Source: Rotaria macrura (taxonomy: Eukaryota; Rotifera; Eurotatoria; Philodinida; Philodinidae). From it: a stretch of 64,000 bases of DNA. This document shows, piece after piece, positions 1 through 13,397 of this stretch (position 1 is the first letter of the stretch; each line of letters opens with the position of its first letter). Below the pieces are notes generated by a model. That model did no database searches. It saw only the letters and a list, made by a program, of their open reading frames with translations, and was not told where the DNA came from. The DNA lies in contig OENT01000070.1 in NCBI GenBank assembly GCA_900239685.1, positions 181,651 to 245,650 of the forward strand, given 5' to 3'. Position numbers and translations under genes: made by a program.

Positions 1-54
1 TTCGTCTTGTTAATTACTTGTTATTTGAATTGGAGTATCTAATATACATTCAAG

Positions 55-2667
55 ATATGTGATGGAGCTCGTGATTTAATTGAGAAGTACGATGTTCGAA
101 AACGTTATTTTATCGGTAAGTCATAGTAATCTTAATTTCAATGTTTCACGTGGATGGATAGATAATTGGCTATTGAGTATTATACGGATATTATCGGATT
201 GGTACAATGCTCAATTGATTCTATCTAGTTGTCATATCTTGAAAATAAATCTGACATATAGAAAGATTTGAGATGAAACAAATTTGTCATAAGGCTTTCC
301 TTATCTACATTTTCCTTCAGAAAAATCATAGAAATTCATAATAAATGAAAGGCAATTACTTTCTAACGAAAAATTGTTTTCTAGGAGGTAGCTGACTTTT
401 GATTTACGATTTAGCATATTGCATGGATTCAGATGAGTTATTACTACTCTGAGTTGAAGTCATGTACATATCTTATTGATATAATTTTATTATATCTGAA
501 AGATATTTTTAAAATGAAAATTGTAGTGAAGTCGAATCCAAAAGTGAGTACTACTTGCAGATACATTAATGATCAGTTGCAATTGGATGTTGTCGTTATT
601 CAAAGAAGATTTCTCTCATCCCTATACACAACTTCACCGAAAAGTACACCATGATGCATTCAAGAAGTTTTAAATTACTTACTAGTGTACTAGATAGATA
701 TTTAAAAGAATTTATCCATTCTGCAACATGCGATACATGTTTTTGTCATCTGAAGTGTGTGACATCGAGTGAAAGAGTTCACCGAGGAAAATAGATCGCC
801 TGAGAAAATCTTGTAGCTTAAGAATAAAATTAAATGATACTAACTGATCAAGTTCGATCAATTTGAAATAGAGATTTGCGGGGGAACTTCGAAATCTGAT
901 TCCAACTCCGATACAGTCGAACTCAGAGTCTACCAAAAGGAAATTTTTGGAATCAGAGTCGCTGTCAGGTATCTTGAAAAATTTCAGGAAAAACTATAGT
1001 CAAGTTGTTTTATCTAACGGAAAATTTGTTATTTTCTCTTAGCAAAAACTTATTTTTCATATTACGAAACTAAAAGGAAAACAAAAGGCAATATGCGTTG
1101 TAAATACTACGAGTCAGTTTCAGAAAAAATAGAACAAAGAGCAACATTTTAGCTCTAGTATTCGAAAAAGAAACTACACAAAGCAATATCATTAATCTAG
1201 AAATATTTCAGTGTCATCAGAATTACTGCAACTTTCTTCATCATCAAACTTTGATTGGTTGGACGTAGTATATGTTGAAACTCCAAATGAAATCAATTTT
1301 TGAAGCTCGTTTTTTCTCAAATAGTGATCATGTTGTTAGTCATTCTTTTATTTTCAAGTACTATAAATCTCAAGAAAATCAAATCAAATCTTTGAGGATT
1401 CATTCATTTTCATTCACTTCTTTTTGTCAATCTATTTTGCGTCTCTTCGAAATTTAAATAGATCAGAGGTCGCCCTTCTTCGATGTGCACTTTCGGAGTT
1501 TTTCGAAGTTGGAATCGGTTTTCGGAATAAAAAAATAGACTCCACAGGACCCTTATGTGAACACTTGATATCATAAATAAAAAACAGTTTAAGTCCTTTT
1601 CATGTTCTTTCACGTTAAGTATCATCGATGAGAAAATCAACGCACCATCCTACTCGAAAGTTGAATGCTAGCATATATTATTTGTGTAAAATCGATTCGA
1701 TTATCTATTCATATGAGCAAACAAGCAATGCAACATTTACTGCATGCTGTAATATCTAAATCATTTTCATAGGTAACACAACGATGGATGCAACACTTTC
1801 ATTTTTAATGGCAAATATGGCTCAATGTCGATTGAATCAAATTGCATTAGATCCTTTTTGCGGCACAGGTTTATTTCTATTGTTTCTCCTACTGTTCAAA
1901 CTAATACAATAGTAATCTGCTAAGGTGGAATTCTTTTGGCTTGTGCTGAGTTCGGTAGTTACGTTATTGGTAGTGAATTTGATTGGCGTCTTTTAACAGC
2001 AAAAGGTAAATCATAGACAATTTCTTGATTGTATTTAAATATTTGATATGCAGCGAAACCAACTAAAGCTAATACCAAACAACTTACTCGTAATCCAGAT
2101 GAAATGATGCATCGTAATTTTTCCGACTATGGAACATTAAATCGATTTTTGGGTGTCGTCGGAGGTGATTTCGCATATCCACCCTGGCGTTCGACATTCT
2201 TCTTTGATTCTATTGTTTGTGATCCACCTTATGGTATTCGCGAATCATCTCAACATAAAAGTCGTCGTCAGACGGATAAAACGGATGATAATCAAAATTC
2301 TGTGTCAGAAAAATATGATTTAACAAATATTTATGCTGATCTATTAAATTTTGCTTATGCTTATTTACGTGTTGGTGGTCGGTTGGTTTTCTGGATGCCA
2401 ACACACATAGTGACATATGATGAAACTTTAATACCAACACATTCGTGTTTCAAATTATTTTCTAATGATGAACAACAACTCAATCGAACTGTTAGTCGTA
2501 GATTATTAACATTGGTTAAGACACATGAAAGTAATAATAATGAAAAGGCTCAAGTTCATGAAAAGCTATTTAATAATTTTCGTGATCTTTACTTCACACC
2601 AAATACAAAGATTTGGGAACAATTGAATAGTGATGAGACTGCAACCGATTCTTCAATTGTTTCGTAA
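55..2667 (+). CDS. trmt11: tRNA (guanine-N2)-methyltransferase TRMT11 homolog, 3' part (gene enters from the left edge)
   Basis: Four exons can be joined in frame: 55-115, 1773-1868, 1925-2005 and 2054-2667 (283 residues to the stop). The first visible exon ends with the conserved DLIEKYDVRKRYFIG block, followed by NTTMDA. The AdoMet-binding motif DPFCGTGG spans the 1868/1925 splice junction. The catalytic DPPYGIRES motif begins at about 2221. This order is that of Trm11/TRMT11, the catalytic subunit which with TRMT112 makes N2-methylguanosine at position 10 of tRNAs. The N-terminal THUMP-like half must lie left of the window. All junctions are GT-AG. Two introns are 48-56 bp, but the one at 116-1772 is 1657 bp. 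AATAAA lies at 2699, 32 bp after the stop. The identity is secure; the 5' structure cannot be seen. Confidence 0.93.
116..1772 (+). other. Large TRMT11 intron without recognisable gene
   Basis: This 1657-bp intron sits among introns of about 50 bp, so it probably carries inserted DNA. Short stretches around 888-960 and 1485-1530 repeat related words in both orientations (for example ATTCCAACTCCGA, and GAAGTTGGAATCGG on the other side), which suggests an eroded inverted-repeat element. Terminal repeats could not be defined. Open frames inside the intron are short and unconvincing. Confidence 0.6.
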
Positions 2668-5600
2668 GAAAATATTCATGATGAATGATTTTTACGATAA
2701 TAAAACTTCCGATATTGCTATGTTGAAAAGTTTCTTTTTTTCTATTCTGTAAATAATCACACTATTTTGGTTGAGAGAGATGGGTAAATAGAGCTCATCG
2801 GACCCGATGATTTTCGAATCTCGCTTTATCTGTGCTTTGATGCTTTCAATGAAATTTTAGTGATCTGGATTGAATACAGTCGCCTGTAGCATGCGAGATA
2901 GGTTTTGCAATATTCTAGATTTAGTAATTAGCCATGCTCAATAATTTCTTAGGCGCATATTTCTTACGTATACTTTTATTCTCTTTTATGAAATAAAGAG
3001 TCTTACGAAGAAAATTAATTTGTTTTATGTATGTGTCTGCAAAGCGCGAAAAAGATAATTAAAAAAATAGTGAAATATCATATCGACATTCACGTTGATA
3101 TTATTTGTGAAGATTACAACAATGGTATGATGAATAATGAAAAGAAGTTTGACGACTGAAAAATTTTACATCAGATTTTACAGGCGACTCTGGAATGCTG
3201 ATCCGATCCGTGAGCTCCGTTGGATCCTATTGTGAAACTATCGGATCCCATAGAAATCCGTTGGAAGTTGTCACAATCCTGGATATTGGATTCGATTTGG
3301 AAGCTGTCGGAATGATCGCGACCCTGGTCGGAATACCGGGATTCTGACGCTTCAGACAGTTTATAACATCCTCTTGGGCAGCTTCGTCCTGAGTAATCAT
3401 AGACACTTGCCAATATACATTTTCCAATGATTCTGAGATATGATACAACAAAATTGATTATCTTATTACATGAGCAGCATGAGATTTATATGTTCAAAAG
3501 TTGACTAGAATCCTTTTCAATTAAAAAAGAGCTAATATATGTTTTCATAAAAGGCACTCAGTCTATCATTAGATAGACGCTACTTGTTTGGTTATTATGT
3601 AATAGAAAATAATGTATGATAGATTTCTAAATTTTAATGTCGAAAAAGATGAAAAGAAAACGATTCTTATGTGTAATGTTGCATTTGTGTCGAATACCAA
3701 TGAGAAGTTTCGTTGATTAACTGATTAACTCATACATAACTCGGATTCGACTTATTTTTTATTGTTAACTAGGTGAAACTTGAGTATAGTTTATTGTTCT
3801 CTATATGTAATAGCAGAATAAAAAATTTGAAACTTTTCTAGACCTAAGTAAACTTTCATGTAACTAGCAACACAAAAGGACTAGTTATTAAGTTTATAAA
3901 TCATAATTTTATGAAATAGAGTGAAGCCACTAGAAGGATTAATAAACCCAATAAAGTTTGAATAACTTTCTAATGTATTCTTTGATGTTGAATTTTATAT
4001 CTAATTCATACTATTGCTGTATTTAATTCCGTGAAGTTATATGTTGTTTCTGATGATTCTGAGACATATACAGACAAATTTTCATAACGAACACTTATCG
4101 AATTTCTATCACATTAATCTCGATTGTACTACATATTTTTCATCGAAATTGTTTATTCTATATTTCAGAGCTATTCTTTCGAACATATTTGACATAAATA
4201 TCCATCTCACATGTATTGATCTGTTTTGATCAATTGACTACATTTCTATCATAGTATTATCGTTGCAAGATATGGCGTCGCTTGTTATTCGTAGGCATAC
4301 GATAAACAAGTTTAACATCTTAATCTTAATTTCTCAGTGATCTTTAACTTCAACTACATGTCTTCTAAAATTTTTCTTTGAATTGCTCCAACTTTGACAG
4401 GGAATGTATTGGATTCTCACTCAAGTACAATAAATAGAGAGAGTATCCGTATCTCGAGATAATAAATCATAAACTTACGAGTTTTCTTCCAACAGATGTA
4501 AGTTTGTGAGCTATGCACAAAGAGCAACATAAATATTAATCAATAAGATAAAATCACATATATTTCTAATTGCGTAATTTGATCGTTGGGATTCATGAGT
4601 AACTGAACGAGGTAGAACAGATTGAGTACCCTGCAAGAAATCGTAGTTTGAATAATATGTGACTTACCTTCAAATACTATTTGCTTTCATGATGAATGAA
4701 GATGATTCTTCTGAAAGATGTAACACAAATTCTAACGTATGCATCATGCATTCGACTTTAAACAGTATCTATCATCTGTCCTTGGAGTGAACCTTTTATC
4801 AAATGACTAACTATTTTCGCTTCCAATGATTTGTACAAGACTTGCTTTGTTGACATTTCTATGTAACTTTGCAACTGCATTGACTACTTCGAGGTTTATC
4901 CTCTCCCTTTTCCTGTACACGACTAGTTGGGTTGAACAATAGACATTTCAATCATCTTGTTCAGTTGGATCACTTCATCGAAAATTAATTGCGTTTTGTA
5001 AAATTTAGTACACTTACAGATCGATATTATAGTTCAACACATAGAAACTACAACTGCATAAGTTGCTCCCATTGACTTTTCAAAAAGGCTTATAGCCGAA
5101 TTCACTAAAGCGCATCAAATATAGATATCGATATTTTCGATATCCAAATATGTCACAGATTCCGATTCTTCTATTTAAACTAGTAGCATTGATATGTTAT
5201 CTAAATTAGATCATGATTTAACTATATGAGTTGATGGGTGGAGTGCGGGTGTTCGTCTGGACGTGGGTAGTGATTTCTCTGTTTGGAAAATTTGCAATAC
5301 ATTAATACAACTGGAGTCACAGGCTGCGGTCCACAACCTCATCAACTTTTATCAACTCCTATGCAGACGGACACACTCATCTAGACCGAATCCACATTCT
5401 CGAGTGTCGATGGAAGTAATATGAAAACCCATCTTTTCTTGTCAACACGAGCATTCGCCCGAACAGTGACTGTCTATTTCGTGGCCTTAACAACGGGAAT
5501 AAAATGTTTGAGCATACAGATGAGGTACAGTTAGTTCGTCCGAAGTCTATTCTATTTCATAATTTAAATAAGATAAACGCTGTATTTATTCAAAAAAAAA

Positions 5601-7140
5601 GTATGCGGTAAATAAGTATTGCTGCATCTAGTGAATCATCGTGTTAACACAAGCCAATGAAGGATGAATATAGATATCCATTCATTCTACATTCTAGACA
5701 TGTATCGAGACTAAGTTTTTATTCATCGCTTGATTACATACATTAGAAATTGATCTCATCTCAAGAAAGTTCCCATTGCAGTGTAAGACAATGAATTAAA
5801 ATGAATGATTAAAGAATACGAAAGAAAACGAAGATACATTTTTTGGAATATTTTTGCACAATCATGATATAACAGAAGAATGGCGTATATTTGGATGTAA
5901 CAATGGAAACTATAGAATTCAATCGACATTTAGCTTGTAGCTCTGAAATGTCTATGAACAATTAATACAAGATTCGTCAAAATTGAATAAAGCAGTCGAA
6001 GGATTGGATAATGTATTGAATAATCATATGAGGATCAAACACCCTTCCATTAAAAAACTTACTAAATCTTTTTTAGGTAAATAGCCTAGATTCGATCTGG
6101 ATAAATCTATGGGAAACGTAGCAAGTTCACATCGACTTTATCACAATTCGCTGAAACTTTCAGGGTTTGTAGAGCTTGGCGATTTGAGCATTCTGATGGC
6201 AAATTATTAAAGATTTCAATAGAAGATCACCTTGAAATGGGCGAAATACGATTTTCGAAATTTTGGAAAATCATGTTAAAACCGGGGTGTCTGACTCTTG
6301 CGACAAATTGTTTCCCTTATTTCAAGACCAAAACACAACATTCTATATATATTCTAATAGCTCTCTCTCAGCTCTATCTAGCGATATAGGTCAACTTTCG
6401 AAAGAAAAAACTTGATTGGGAATTCTGTGATGTCAAAGCTACACAAGCTTTATCTTCGAATAAAACACTCTTCCGAATTCGGGAGAACATTAACGTACTA
6501 AGTTTTGTAGAGCGTCGTCTGTTTCTATCTCCTGCTATGTGTAGTCTCCAAGTCGGTTTCCATTTTCGTTCGGGGTGGGTGTGGGCACGACTTTGACTTT
6601 GGTTGCCGATCGATATGGATGGAATTAAATGTGTGTTTCGTCAAGTTCTGTGGGGAGGGTTAATAGTTGAACACTTCAAACTATTCTGTTCATTTGAACA
6701 GTTTAACAGTGTGAACTATATTCACAACAATTTTTGGCACTTGATTTCATAAATATAGTCGAGATTTTCTCTACTTTGATTATTATCGTTGAGTTTGCTT
6801 GGAAAAGTGTCACTTGCATGCACTTACGTTCTCTTTCCTGTCCTGTACTATTTATTGTTTCTATGATGTCATTATTACCAACATAGCTTTTTTATTATAA
6901 GTGATGGACTTTTTTATTGTGATTCTTTGTCAGAGTGAGTTATGCTTTTGATATCTTTGATTGGTCTATAGGAAGAAATTTTGAAAATATTCAGTAAGTT
7001 AAGTTTTGTTTTTCCACAGGGTAATTACGGATATGAGGTCAGAATGACTCACACGGTTACTCTGCTTGAACTTCTGATAATCTCTAAGCTTAATCGAACA
7101 TTTATTAATTATAGCTTTTTCAAATTGTTGGTCTGCGTGA
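2668..7140. other. Intergenic stretch, no gene seen
   Basis: AT-rich DNA with only short open frames and no recognised protein motif. It contains one repeat-like patch (3171-3420), listed separately. Around 5230-5420 there is a weak inverted arrangement of GGGTGTTCGTCTGGACG-like and CAGACGGACACACTC-like words, too diverged to delimit. Confidence 0.6.
3171..3420. repeat. Diverged GGATCC/TCGGAATCC-word repeat
   Basis: This 250-bp patch is rich in GATCCGATCC, CGGATCCCAT, AAATCCGTTGGA and GTCGGAAT words. They resemble the vocabulary of the CCCAGG-ended elements at 12826-13394, 38148-38506 and 40614-40972. No clean terminal repeats were found, so it is either an old copy or a relative. The minus-strand open frames across it are by-products of the repeat. 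Confidence 0.5.
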
Positions 7141-7149
7141 AGGAAACTT

Positions 7150-9207
7150 TTGAAATGTCTCATGTTGAAAATATGTTTAATGTATTATTTGACGAGATAG
7201 GACGATCCAATACTTCAACATCTTTAAGAATACAGAATCCATGTGCTGATAGTTCTTCAGTGAGCCGGGAATCGTTCCATGTATAATCGTATTGTCCTAA
7301 ACAGCCGGATATTTTCCTCAAGCAGTGCGTACATGTGGATACATATCAAGGAAATTTGGAGTGCATTCTACTATCTATATAGTGGGAGCTGGATTGTCTT
7401 ACACAGGCGAAGGAGATGCAGTACGTTGTGATACTTGCCAACCGGAAATAAGTGAATGGAAGTTGGATATGATACATTTCACTGCCCTTGCACAACTCTG
7501 CCCAAAATGTACGTTTGTTCGCTCTATTTTATCAGAAGAGAGATTTCATACATCATGAAAAAAGATCTTTATGGCTATATAAATGTTGACTAATGAGCAA
7601 TAATCAAGCAAACATCAGAAAGCTGAGTTATTAAGTATCGACCATCAGCCATTCATGCTTATTGAGTTAACTATTGTGCAATAGATACGAAAGCAAACGT
7701 TTTCGAATTGTTCTACTCGAATGAAACAGTCCACTACACAAATGATCCAGACTGGTTTCTTCAATTGTAATGCGGTGATCGTGTCATTTGCCTGTATTAC
7801 AATCTGATATGTCAACAATGGACTCCACAGACAGATGACCCATTCGAAGTACATGGGATGCTTTCTCCAAAATGTCCATATGTCATTCAAAAGCAAACCA
7901 GAAAAACCTTGTCATCGATTCCTATTATTAATAGTCAAATCATTAGAGATCACTCTGCATTGGCGACAAATAATCATATATTGCGGACTCATGAGATTGT
8001 TAATACCGCTGCATGCCATTCAAATTACATCGAAATTCCTAGATGCAAAGCCTCTTTTGAAACATGGCCGGACGAAAATTTTTCATATGTTAATGATCTG
8101 GTGAAGGCTGATTTCTTTTATAGCGGTATTCAGACAATAGTTACTTGTTTTTACTGTAATGGTTCATTACGGAACTAGTGCAAAAATGATAATCCAACGA
8201 TAGAACATGCTTGTTGGTTTCCTAATGGTGATTATGTTCAAGAGATGTGTGGTGAAGAATTATATCGAAAGATTCAAGAATCGAAGCTTCAGCAGGGTTT
8301 TAATTATTTTTCAGCTTCGCTCGATTGGAAATATCGGATTGTGTTCTTTTGCACTTAGAAAAAGTTAGCATGAATAAGGTTAGTACACGAATAGAGAACA
8401 ATCATAGTGCTGAAGACAGAGGAAAGCTAAATATCTCAGATGAGAAAACTTTGTCGCATTACGTCGTGGCACGAATGGATTTGCCCATATCATAATATTT
8501 GCTCGATGCTGGCTTTAAATTGTCCATCATTAAGCCTTGTTTCGAAGATCAACTTAGATTCAAGCGTAAGCGATAAGTTTTTTTCTATTATTTAACTTAA
8601 AAAAATCATTAAACCTGTATTGGTCTTGTCGTCAAAGTTGATGATTTCATCAGTGGCTGTGGTTTTTTTGCTGCATGCTGGATCCTAAAGAAACAAATCG
8701 ATCATATTGATGGAAAGAAAGAAAGATTAGTATTCCAAGTATTTCAATGAAAAACATTTTTGAGAGAACACAAGCAGGTAATTAACAGCGAAAGTTGTAT
8801 GTAGCACGTTTTAGATTGTCACGGTACTCTAGGCACTGATGATCAAAAACAAGCTGCTCGGCTATCAGTACTACATAATTCGGGTTATACTAGTAATTTT
8901 GAAATATTTGCATTACCCCCGTCTATTGTAGATGGCGTAAATTCAAGAATACCAACGATGAAGACTGTTCAACAAGAAAACAGTGAAACAAAGAAAAGTG
9001 TTTCACTTTCGAAGAACCGTGGAAATGACTGGACATGGTCGAACATGTGTTTTGTGCTTGCAAGATGAGAGACGTCTTGTTTGTGTACCTTGTGGCCATC
9101 TAGTCACATGTGTTCCTTTTGAGTACACTCTTCGATCGTTTCCCTATTTTAGAGCGACAATCAATGGTTTCTTTCGAGTATATACATATGAGCAGTCCAA
9201 ACAATAA
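7150..9207 (+). pseudogene. Decayed inhibitor-of-apoptosis-like gene (BIR domains, UBA-like segment, RING)
   Basis: Pieces of an IAP protein appear in the right order but in shifting frames. A first BIR with GEGDAVRCDTC and PKCTFVRSIL is at about 7325-7530. A second BIR core (GDRVICLYYNLICQQW, then SPKCPYVI) is at about 7768-7890, entered through a frame change and a TAA. A third BIR is at about 8040-8280: SFETWPDENFSYVNDLVKA, IVTCFYCNGSL, then an in-frame TAG at 8176 where the family normally continues through a Trp, then NDNPTIEHACWFP. A UBA-like segment (SIIKPCFEDQLRFK) is near 8530 and a RING near 9037-9190. The RING starts CVLCLQDERRLVCVPCGHLVTCVP but has lost later metal ligands (FEY and PYF replace the usual Cys positions). 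IAPs are E3 ligases that restrain caspases; this copy cannot encode one. Its left limit is uncertain. Confidence 0.85.
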
Positions 9208-10177
9208 TCATTTGTGCAAAATATGAACTTTTGATGGACCCTCACTTGTTTAATTTTTTTTCTAATCTTGACTTTCTTCCAACTACACTTTGTAATTGGT
9301 CTATCTTTTTATGTCAATCCATTCTTTTATTTTGAGAACAATTTTTCTCGCTTAACTACTAGTTTAGATGTTACCACGAAAATTTATGATTTCAGTATCT
9401 TCGTCAATACAGACAGCAACTAACTCAATTGGTATCCGACATGTTTGAAGCTAAAGTCGCTAACTTAGTTAAAATACAACCAATCTATCATATATATAGT
9501 CTCTGTAGTAGTTCTTCTTCTAATAAATAGAGAAGCTGACTACAACGTATGCGATTAAGCATAACAAAGAAAATGGTTCATCATGGAGAAATGAAGCTTC
9601 AGGGAGGAGAATCAAAGTGTCGACCGATGTTTCTGTCGATAATCTGCATCCCCATTCAGTGCGTACCAGAGATAAAATGCATCAGGACAAGTTTCATTTC
9701 CTTGCGTACACAACCCAGTGTATATAAAGGAAAGTTCTGGGTCTTCTGGGAAAACTAAAGGAAGTTTACAGAACATTTTAGGCCTTTCAAAGCTTCTGTC
9801 TTATATTCGACAGTCTATCCCCTAGAAGAACGTTTTCTAGGTGGATGACAAAGCAGTATTTTTCCAGTCAAAACCTTTTTCAAGGCTTCTAATTTCGGAT
9901 AAAAGACAGAACGTTTCTCAAATCTAAAAGGTTCTGGAAATGTCCTTTACTTTTTTCAGAACATGCACACTTCTCCTTCGAAAAATGTCAACAATACATC
10001 TTCTTTCAGATCGGTTACTCAATTGTAAAGATAGGGTTACAGTGAGTGATATGAGAGAGTTTATGTTTTTATGAAGAGTTGAATGAGTTAGTTCGCTGTC
10101 ACTCTTGGGGTGATGATATTTATTGAGCAAGCTTCACATATCTATAGTGTATCTACTTGAAGTACAACACACGCTCA
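9208..10177. other. Intergenic, no gene seen
   Basis: Only short open frames without recognisable motifs lie between the IAP-like pseudogene and the MITE at 10186. Confidence 0.5.
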
Positions 10178-10185
10178 TATAGAAG

Positions 10186-10706
10186 TAGGGGTGCAACAAA
10201 TCCAAGGCCTTGGAATTTGGTGCAAATAGATTTGGATTTGTTCTCGACTGAAATTTGGATTTGGATTTGGGTTTGGATTTGGTCTTAAATTATCCAAATC
10301 TGATGAGAATTTGCAATAGAAAGTCTCAGAAGGAAGAGAAGAGTATCAATTCTTAGAGGTTGATATAAAATTGTTTGGATTTGGTATAAATTTGGGTTTG
10401 GATTTGGATTTGTGTCTTAGATTTGGATTTGGGATTTGGTCTGTATCATTATGATTAGGATTTGGGTAGGCTTTGGGTTTGTGATTTGGATTTGGGAGTG
10501 AGATTTGGTTTGAATGAGACACGGCTACAAAATTTGATTGATGTTAGATAGAAAACAAATCCCAAGTCCAAATCCAAATCTAAGANCACAGCTAGGAACT
10601 CACTTCTAACCATACCCCAAATCCAGAAACCAAAACCAAATCCAAGTCCAAATCTCAGGGGTTTGGTGACAAATCCCAAATCCATTCAAGATTTGTTGCA
10701 CCCCTA
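10186..10706. mobile_element. hAT-type MITE, 521 bp, with 17-bp TIRs and an 8-bp target duplication
   Basis: The ends are perfect inverted repeats, TAGGGGTGCAACAAATC at 10186 and its complement ending at 10706. The flanking octamers are TATAGAAG (10178-10185) and TATACAAG (10707-10714), which match at 7 of 8 positions. An 8-bp duplication with TAGGG-type ends is characteristic of the hAT superfamily. There is no transposase. The inside is dominated by TTTGGATTTGG words, on the plus strand in the left part and mostly on the complementary strand in the right part. One undetermined base (N) occurs near 10586. The open frame on the minus strand is a repeat artefact. Confidence 0.9.
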
Positions 10707-10714
10707 TATACAAG

Positions 10715-12825
10715 AGAGAAAAGAGAGGAAGATCAGTAACACATGACTTCAATATCTCCGAACCAATCAGTAGGATTTTAAATTGTATTTCTTATTGAGC
10801 TCTTCATAGTTCATTTTCGTGATAAAAGTTTTGTCATGTAAATTGAATTTTCAAACAGAGGTTAGGAAAATAGATAATTTATACTTGAAGACAAAAGTAT
10901 ACATGCATTGGACGTTTTTCAGTCATACTTCAACAAAGGAGAACTAAGGACACATGCCAGAATGTGACCTGATGAAATGGGACAACTTTTTATTAGTCCT
11001 CTGGGAGCTCTGATGCTTTCTATCGCTGACACACAATAGTCAGCTTAACGGTATTCAATAAATGAAAAAGTATGCAATGGAAACCTTTATTGAAATTGTT
11101 TGAGAATGATCAGATTTCAGATCATGAAATGAAATTTAGCTGTAGCAGAAAAAAATGACAAGCCGATTGAACTTGAACAGTACTTAGAAATGTATGTCTT
11201 CTAACTTTCTAGCATATTCTCGGTCAATTTTAAGGAAATCGACTTTAAAGGGACAACTAAGTTTAATAAAAACGGGTGAAGACATCTGTAAAAATATATA
11301 ACAAAGATTAAAAACTTTATTCATTTAACAAAAATGTTTCTCATGAATAAACTAAGTAAAGGTATACACAGACGGATGTTTCGGAGACTATGTATTTGAA
11401 CAGTTAGTGGGTGATATCTCTTTTGGAAACAAATCGTTTAATTGTGATCGAGAGAAAAATGATCAGCTTTTTGATACATCATTTTTAACTTCTAACAGTT
11501 ACAAGTTGTTTAACCAAATGTTTAGTTTTCGACGAGTACACTAATCCACTTGTTTAGAATTGTTTCTTTCACGAAATTTATCTTTGATCTGCTTTTTTAC
11601 TGGTCAAATTATTTTTATAGATGTCTATTACTATGGCACAATGAAGAAACTTGCATTTGATTACTTGGCGTACGTAAGCAGTTATCGATACGTTTTACAA
11701 ATGCAAGTAGATATCAATCTACATGATTAGAACAAAGTGGAAGTGCGAACCGCCATTGTAATCTATGACATGCTACCTTGGATTTAATATAATGTCTTAC
11801 ATCTTTTGCAGAGAAATTCGAGATGTGTAAGAGTATATCTATTGTAGAAAGTGAACTACATATACTCGTAATTCATGACGTTTACTCGATGATCATTCAG
11901 CGAACGAGTGAAGGTGGTTTCGGAATATTTATAGTCGGATACTATCTTGTGTCTATGAAAATCGATGTACACAAAAAAATTGGATGAAATAGAAATAGTG
12001 AAGGAAGTTTTTCACTATCACTCTCACACTAATGAAGCGTAAAGCATAGTAGGGCTTCTTCAAGAATTATGGAAAATTGCAAGGTCTTTGTAGTAGTTCA
12101 TGAAGAACTTAAGTATTAGAAAATCAACAAGTACGCTTGGCTTTTACAGATCAGTAACAAACATATAGGCATATCTACTACAGTCTTTCAATCATTTGAA
12201 ATGTTGTCAGTATGTTCATCGTGGTTATTGAAGAAGAAGAGTTCAAATTTATTTTAAATACTTCGACACTTATGAGCCATTATATATCAAAAAAGTGTCA
12301 TGATAGGGAAGTATTATCATCATACAAAATCTGTAGCCAGTCACAAAGCGATATGAACTAACTAAGTGACTTCTTTGACTTTTTTTCCAATCAGACAAGA
12401 GAACATGGATCGGTGAAGATCTAGCTTAACCAGCTACGATCATAATTGCTCAATGCAGACTATTACTGTTAATAACTCTGAACTGTGTCGTATTTTTTGA
12501 AAGGAATGACGATAGTATTTTATGAAAGAAATCTAGATTTGTTTCAAATGAACTTCATGATTTTATTCAGGGAAAAGTTCGAAACCATGGTACAAGTCGT
12601 TGGGTGTATTCGAAGAAAAAAGATGTCTCTCAAATGATATTGAACACACTTTTTGGTTACAATGGAAATAGTAGTAGATCTGTACTCTTCTACGTATAGT
12701 ATCCTTTCAAATTTTATCAATGGTGTTGTCCGTCTAATGAAAAAGAACTGATCTTTTTGAAAAAAACTGGATAAGTCTGTGAACATGTACATGATTTAGA
12801 TTGAATAAACAATTTTTAAAACTTT
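10715..12825. other. Intergenic, no gene seen
   Basis: AT-rich DNA without recognisable coding motifs, RNA genes or clear repeats. Confidence 0.5.
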
Positions 12826-13152
12826 TCCAGGAGATTCATTCCGACAACTCGATTCGATCGGATTTTATGGTGAATTTCTATAAAACCGACGGAATCCTGG
12901 TTGTGAAACGGCATTTGGATCCTTAGGGTTGGAATTAGATCGATCCCATTGTCGAATTTCAATAACATCCGTTATAGGGCTTGACAGACTTCTAATTACG
13001 TCATTAGGTATCAATTGGTACCCGAATAATAAATTAGGATTTTCCCGCCAGATCCGTTACGCATTTCTCAACCAGGGTTCCGATAGAATTTCGTCGGTTG
13101 ATCGGATCCGATCAGGTACTTTCGGATCCAGTATCGGATTCAATCAACTGGG
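12826..13152. mobile_element. CCCAGG-family short element, diverged copy A
   Basis: It begins TCCAGGAGATTCATTCCGAC and ends TTCAATCAACTGGG, matching the start (CCCAGGAGAATCATTCCGAC) and the end of the 359-bp copies at 38148 and 40614. Internal landmarks are shared in the same order: ATCCTGGTTG, then TTTGGATCCTTAGG-like, then CCAGATCCGTTACGCATTTC, then ATCGGATCCGATC. It has no coding capacity of its own. It lies in the same orientation as the 38148 copy. Confidence 0.75.
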
Positions 13153-13177
13153 TTACTTATTTCAGAGATGTGACATA

Positions 13178-13394
13178 CCCAGGTCGAAGAATCCAGTGAC
13201 CCGGAATCCGGTCAGGATGCCATCGTGTTTTGTAAGAATCCAACGAGAACTGATTGAAATCTGTAAAAAAATTATTCTTATCCAGTCGGATTATATATCG
13301 GATTCCGGGTCACTAGATTTCCAGCTACTTCCGATCGAATTCTGTCAGTATTATGGCGATCCTGTAGGATCCGATTGCTCACCTTCATCCTGGG
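13178..13394. mobile_element. CCCAGG-ended short element D, 217 bp
   Basis: The ends are imperfect inverted repeats: CCCAGGTCGAAGAATCC at 13178 and CACCTTCATCCTGGG ending at 13394. The inside is rich in ATCCGGTC, CGGATTCCGGG and GGATCCGATTGC words. The left end CCCAGGTCGAA is shared with the fragment at 39018. It lies 25 bp right of copy A, so both may belong to one composite insertion. Confidence 0.6.
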
Positions 13395-13397
13395 TAA

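Noticed and set aside
6565..6590. GGTGGGTGTGGGC, similar to the bdelloid telomere unit TGTGGG
   Set aside because: Only one or two units, no array; the CCCACACCCGACC string near 52740 is equally short and degenerate.
10455..10685. 76-residue minus-strand frame rich in GLGFGF repeats
   Set aside because: It lies wholly inside the hAT-type MITE and reflects its TTTGG words; it also spans an undetermined base.
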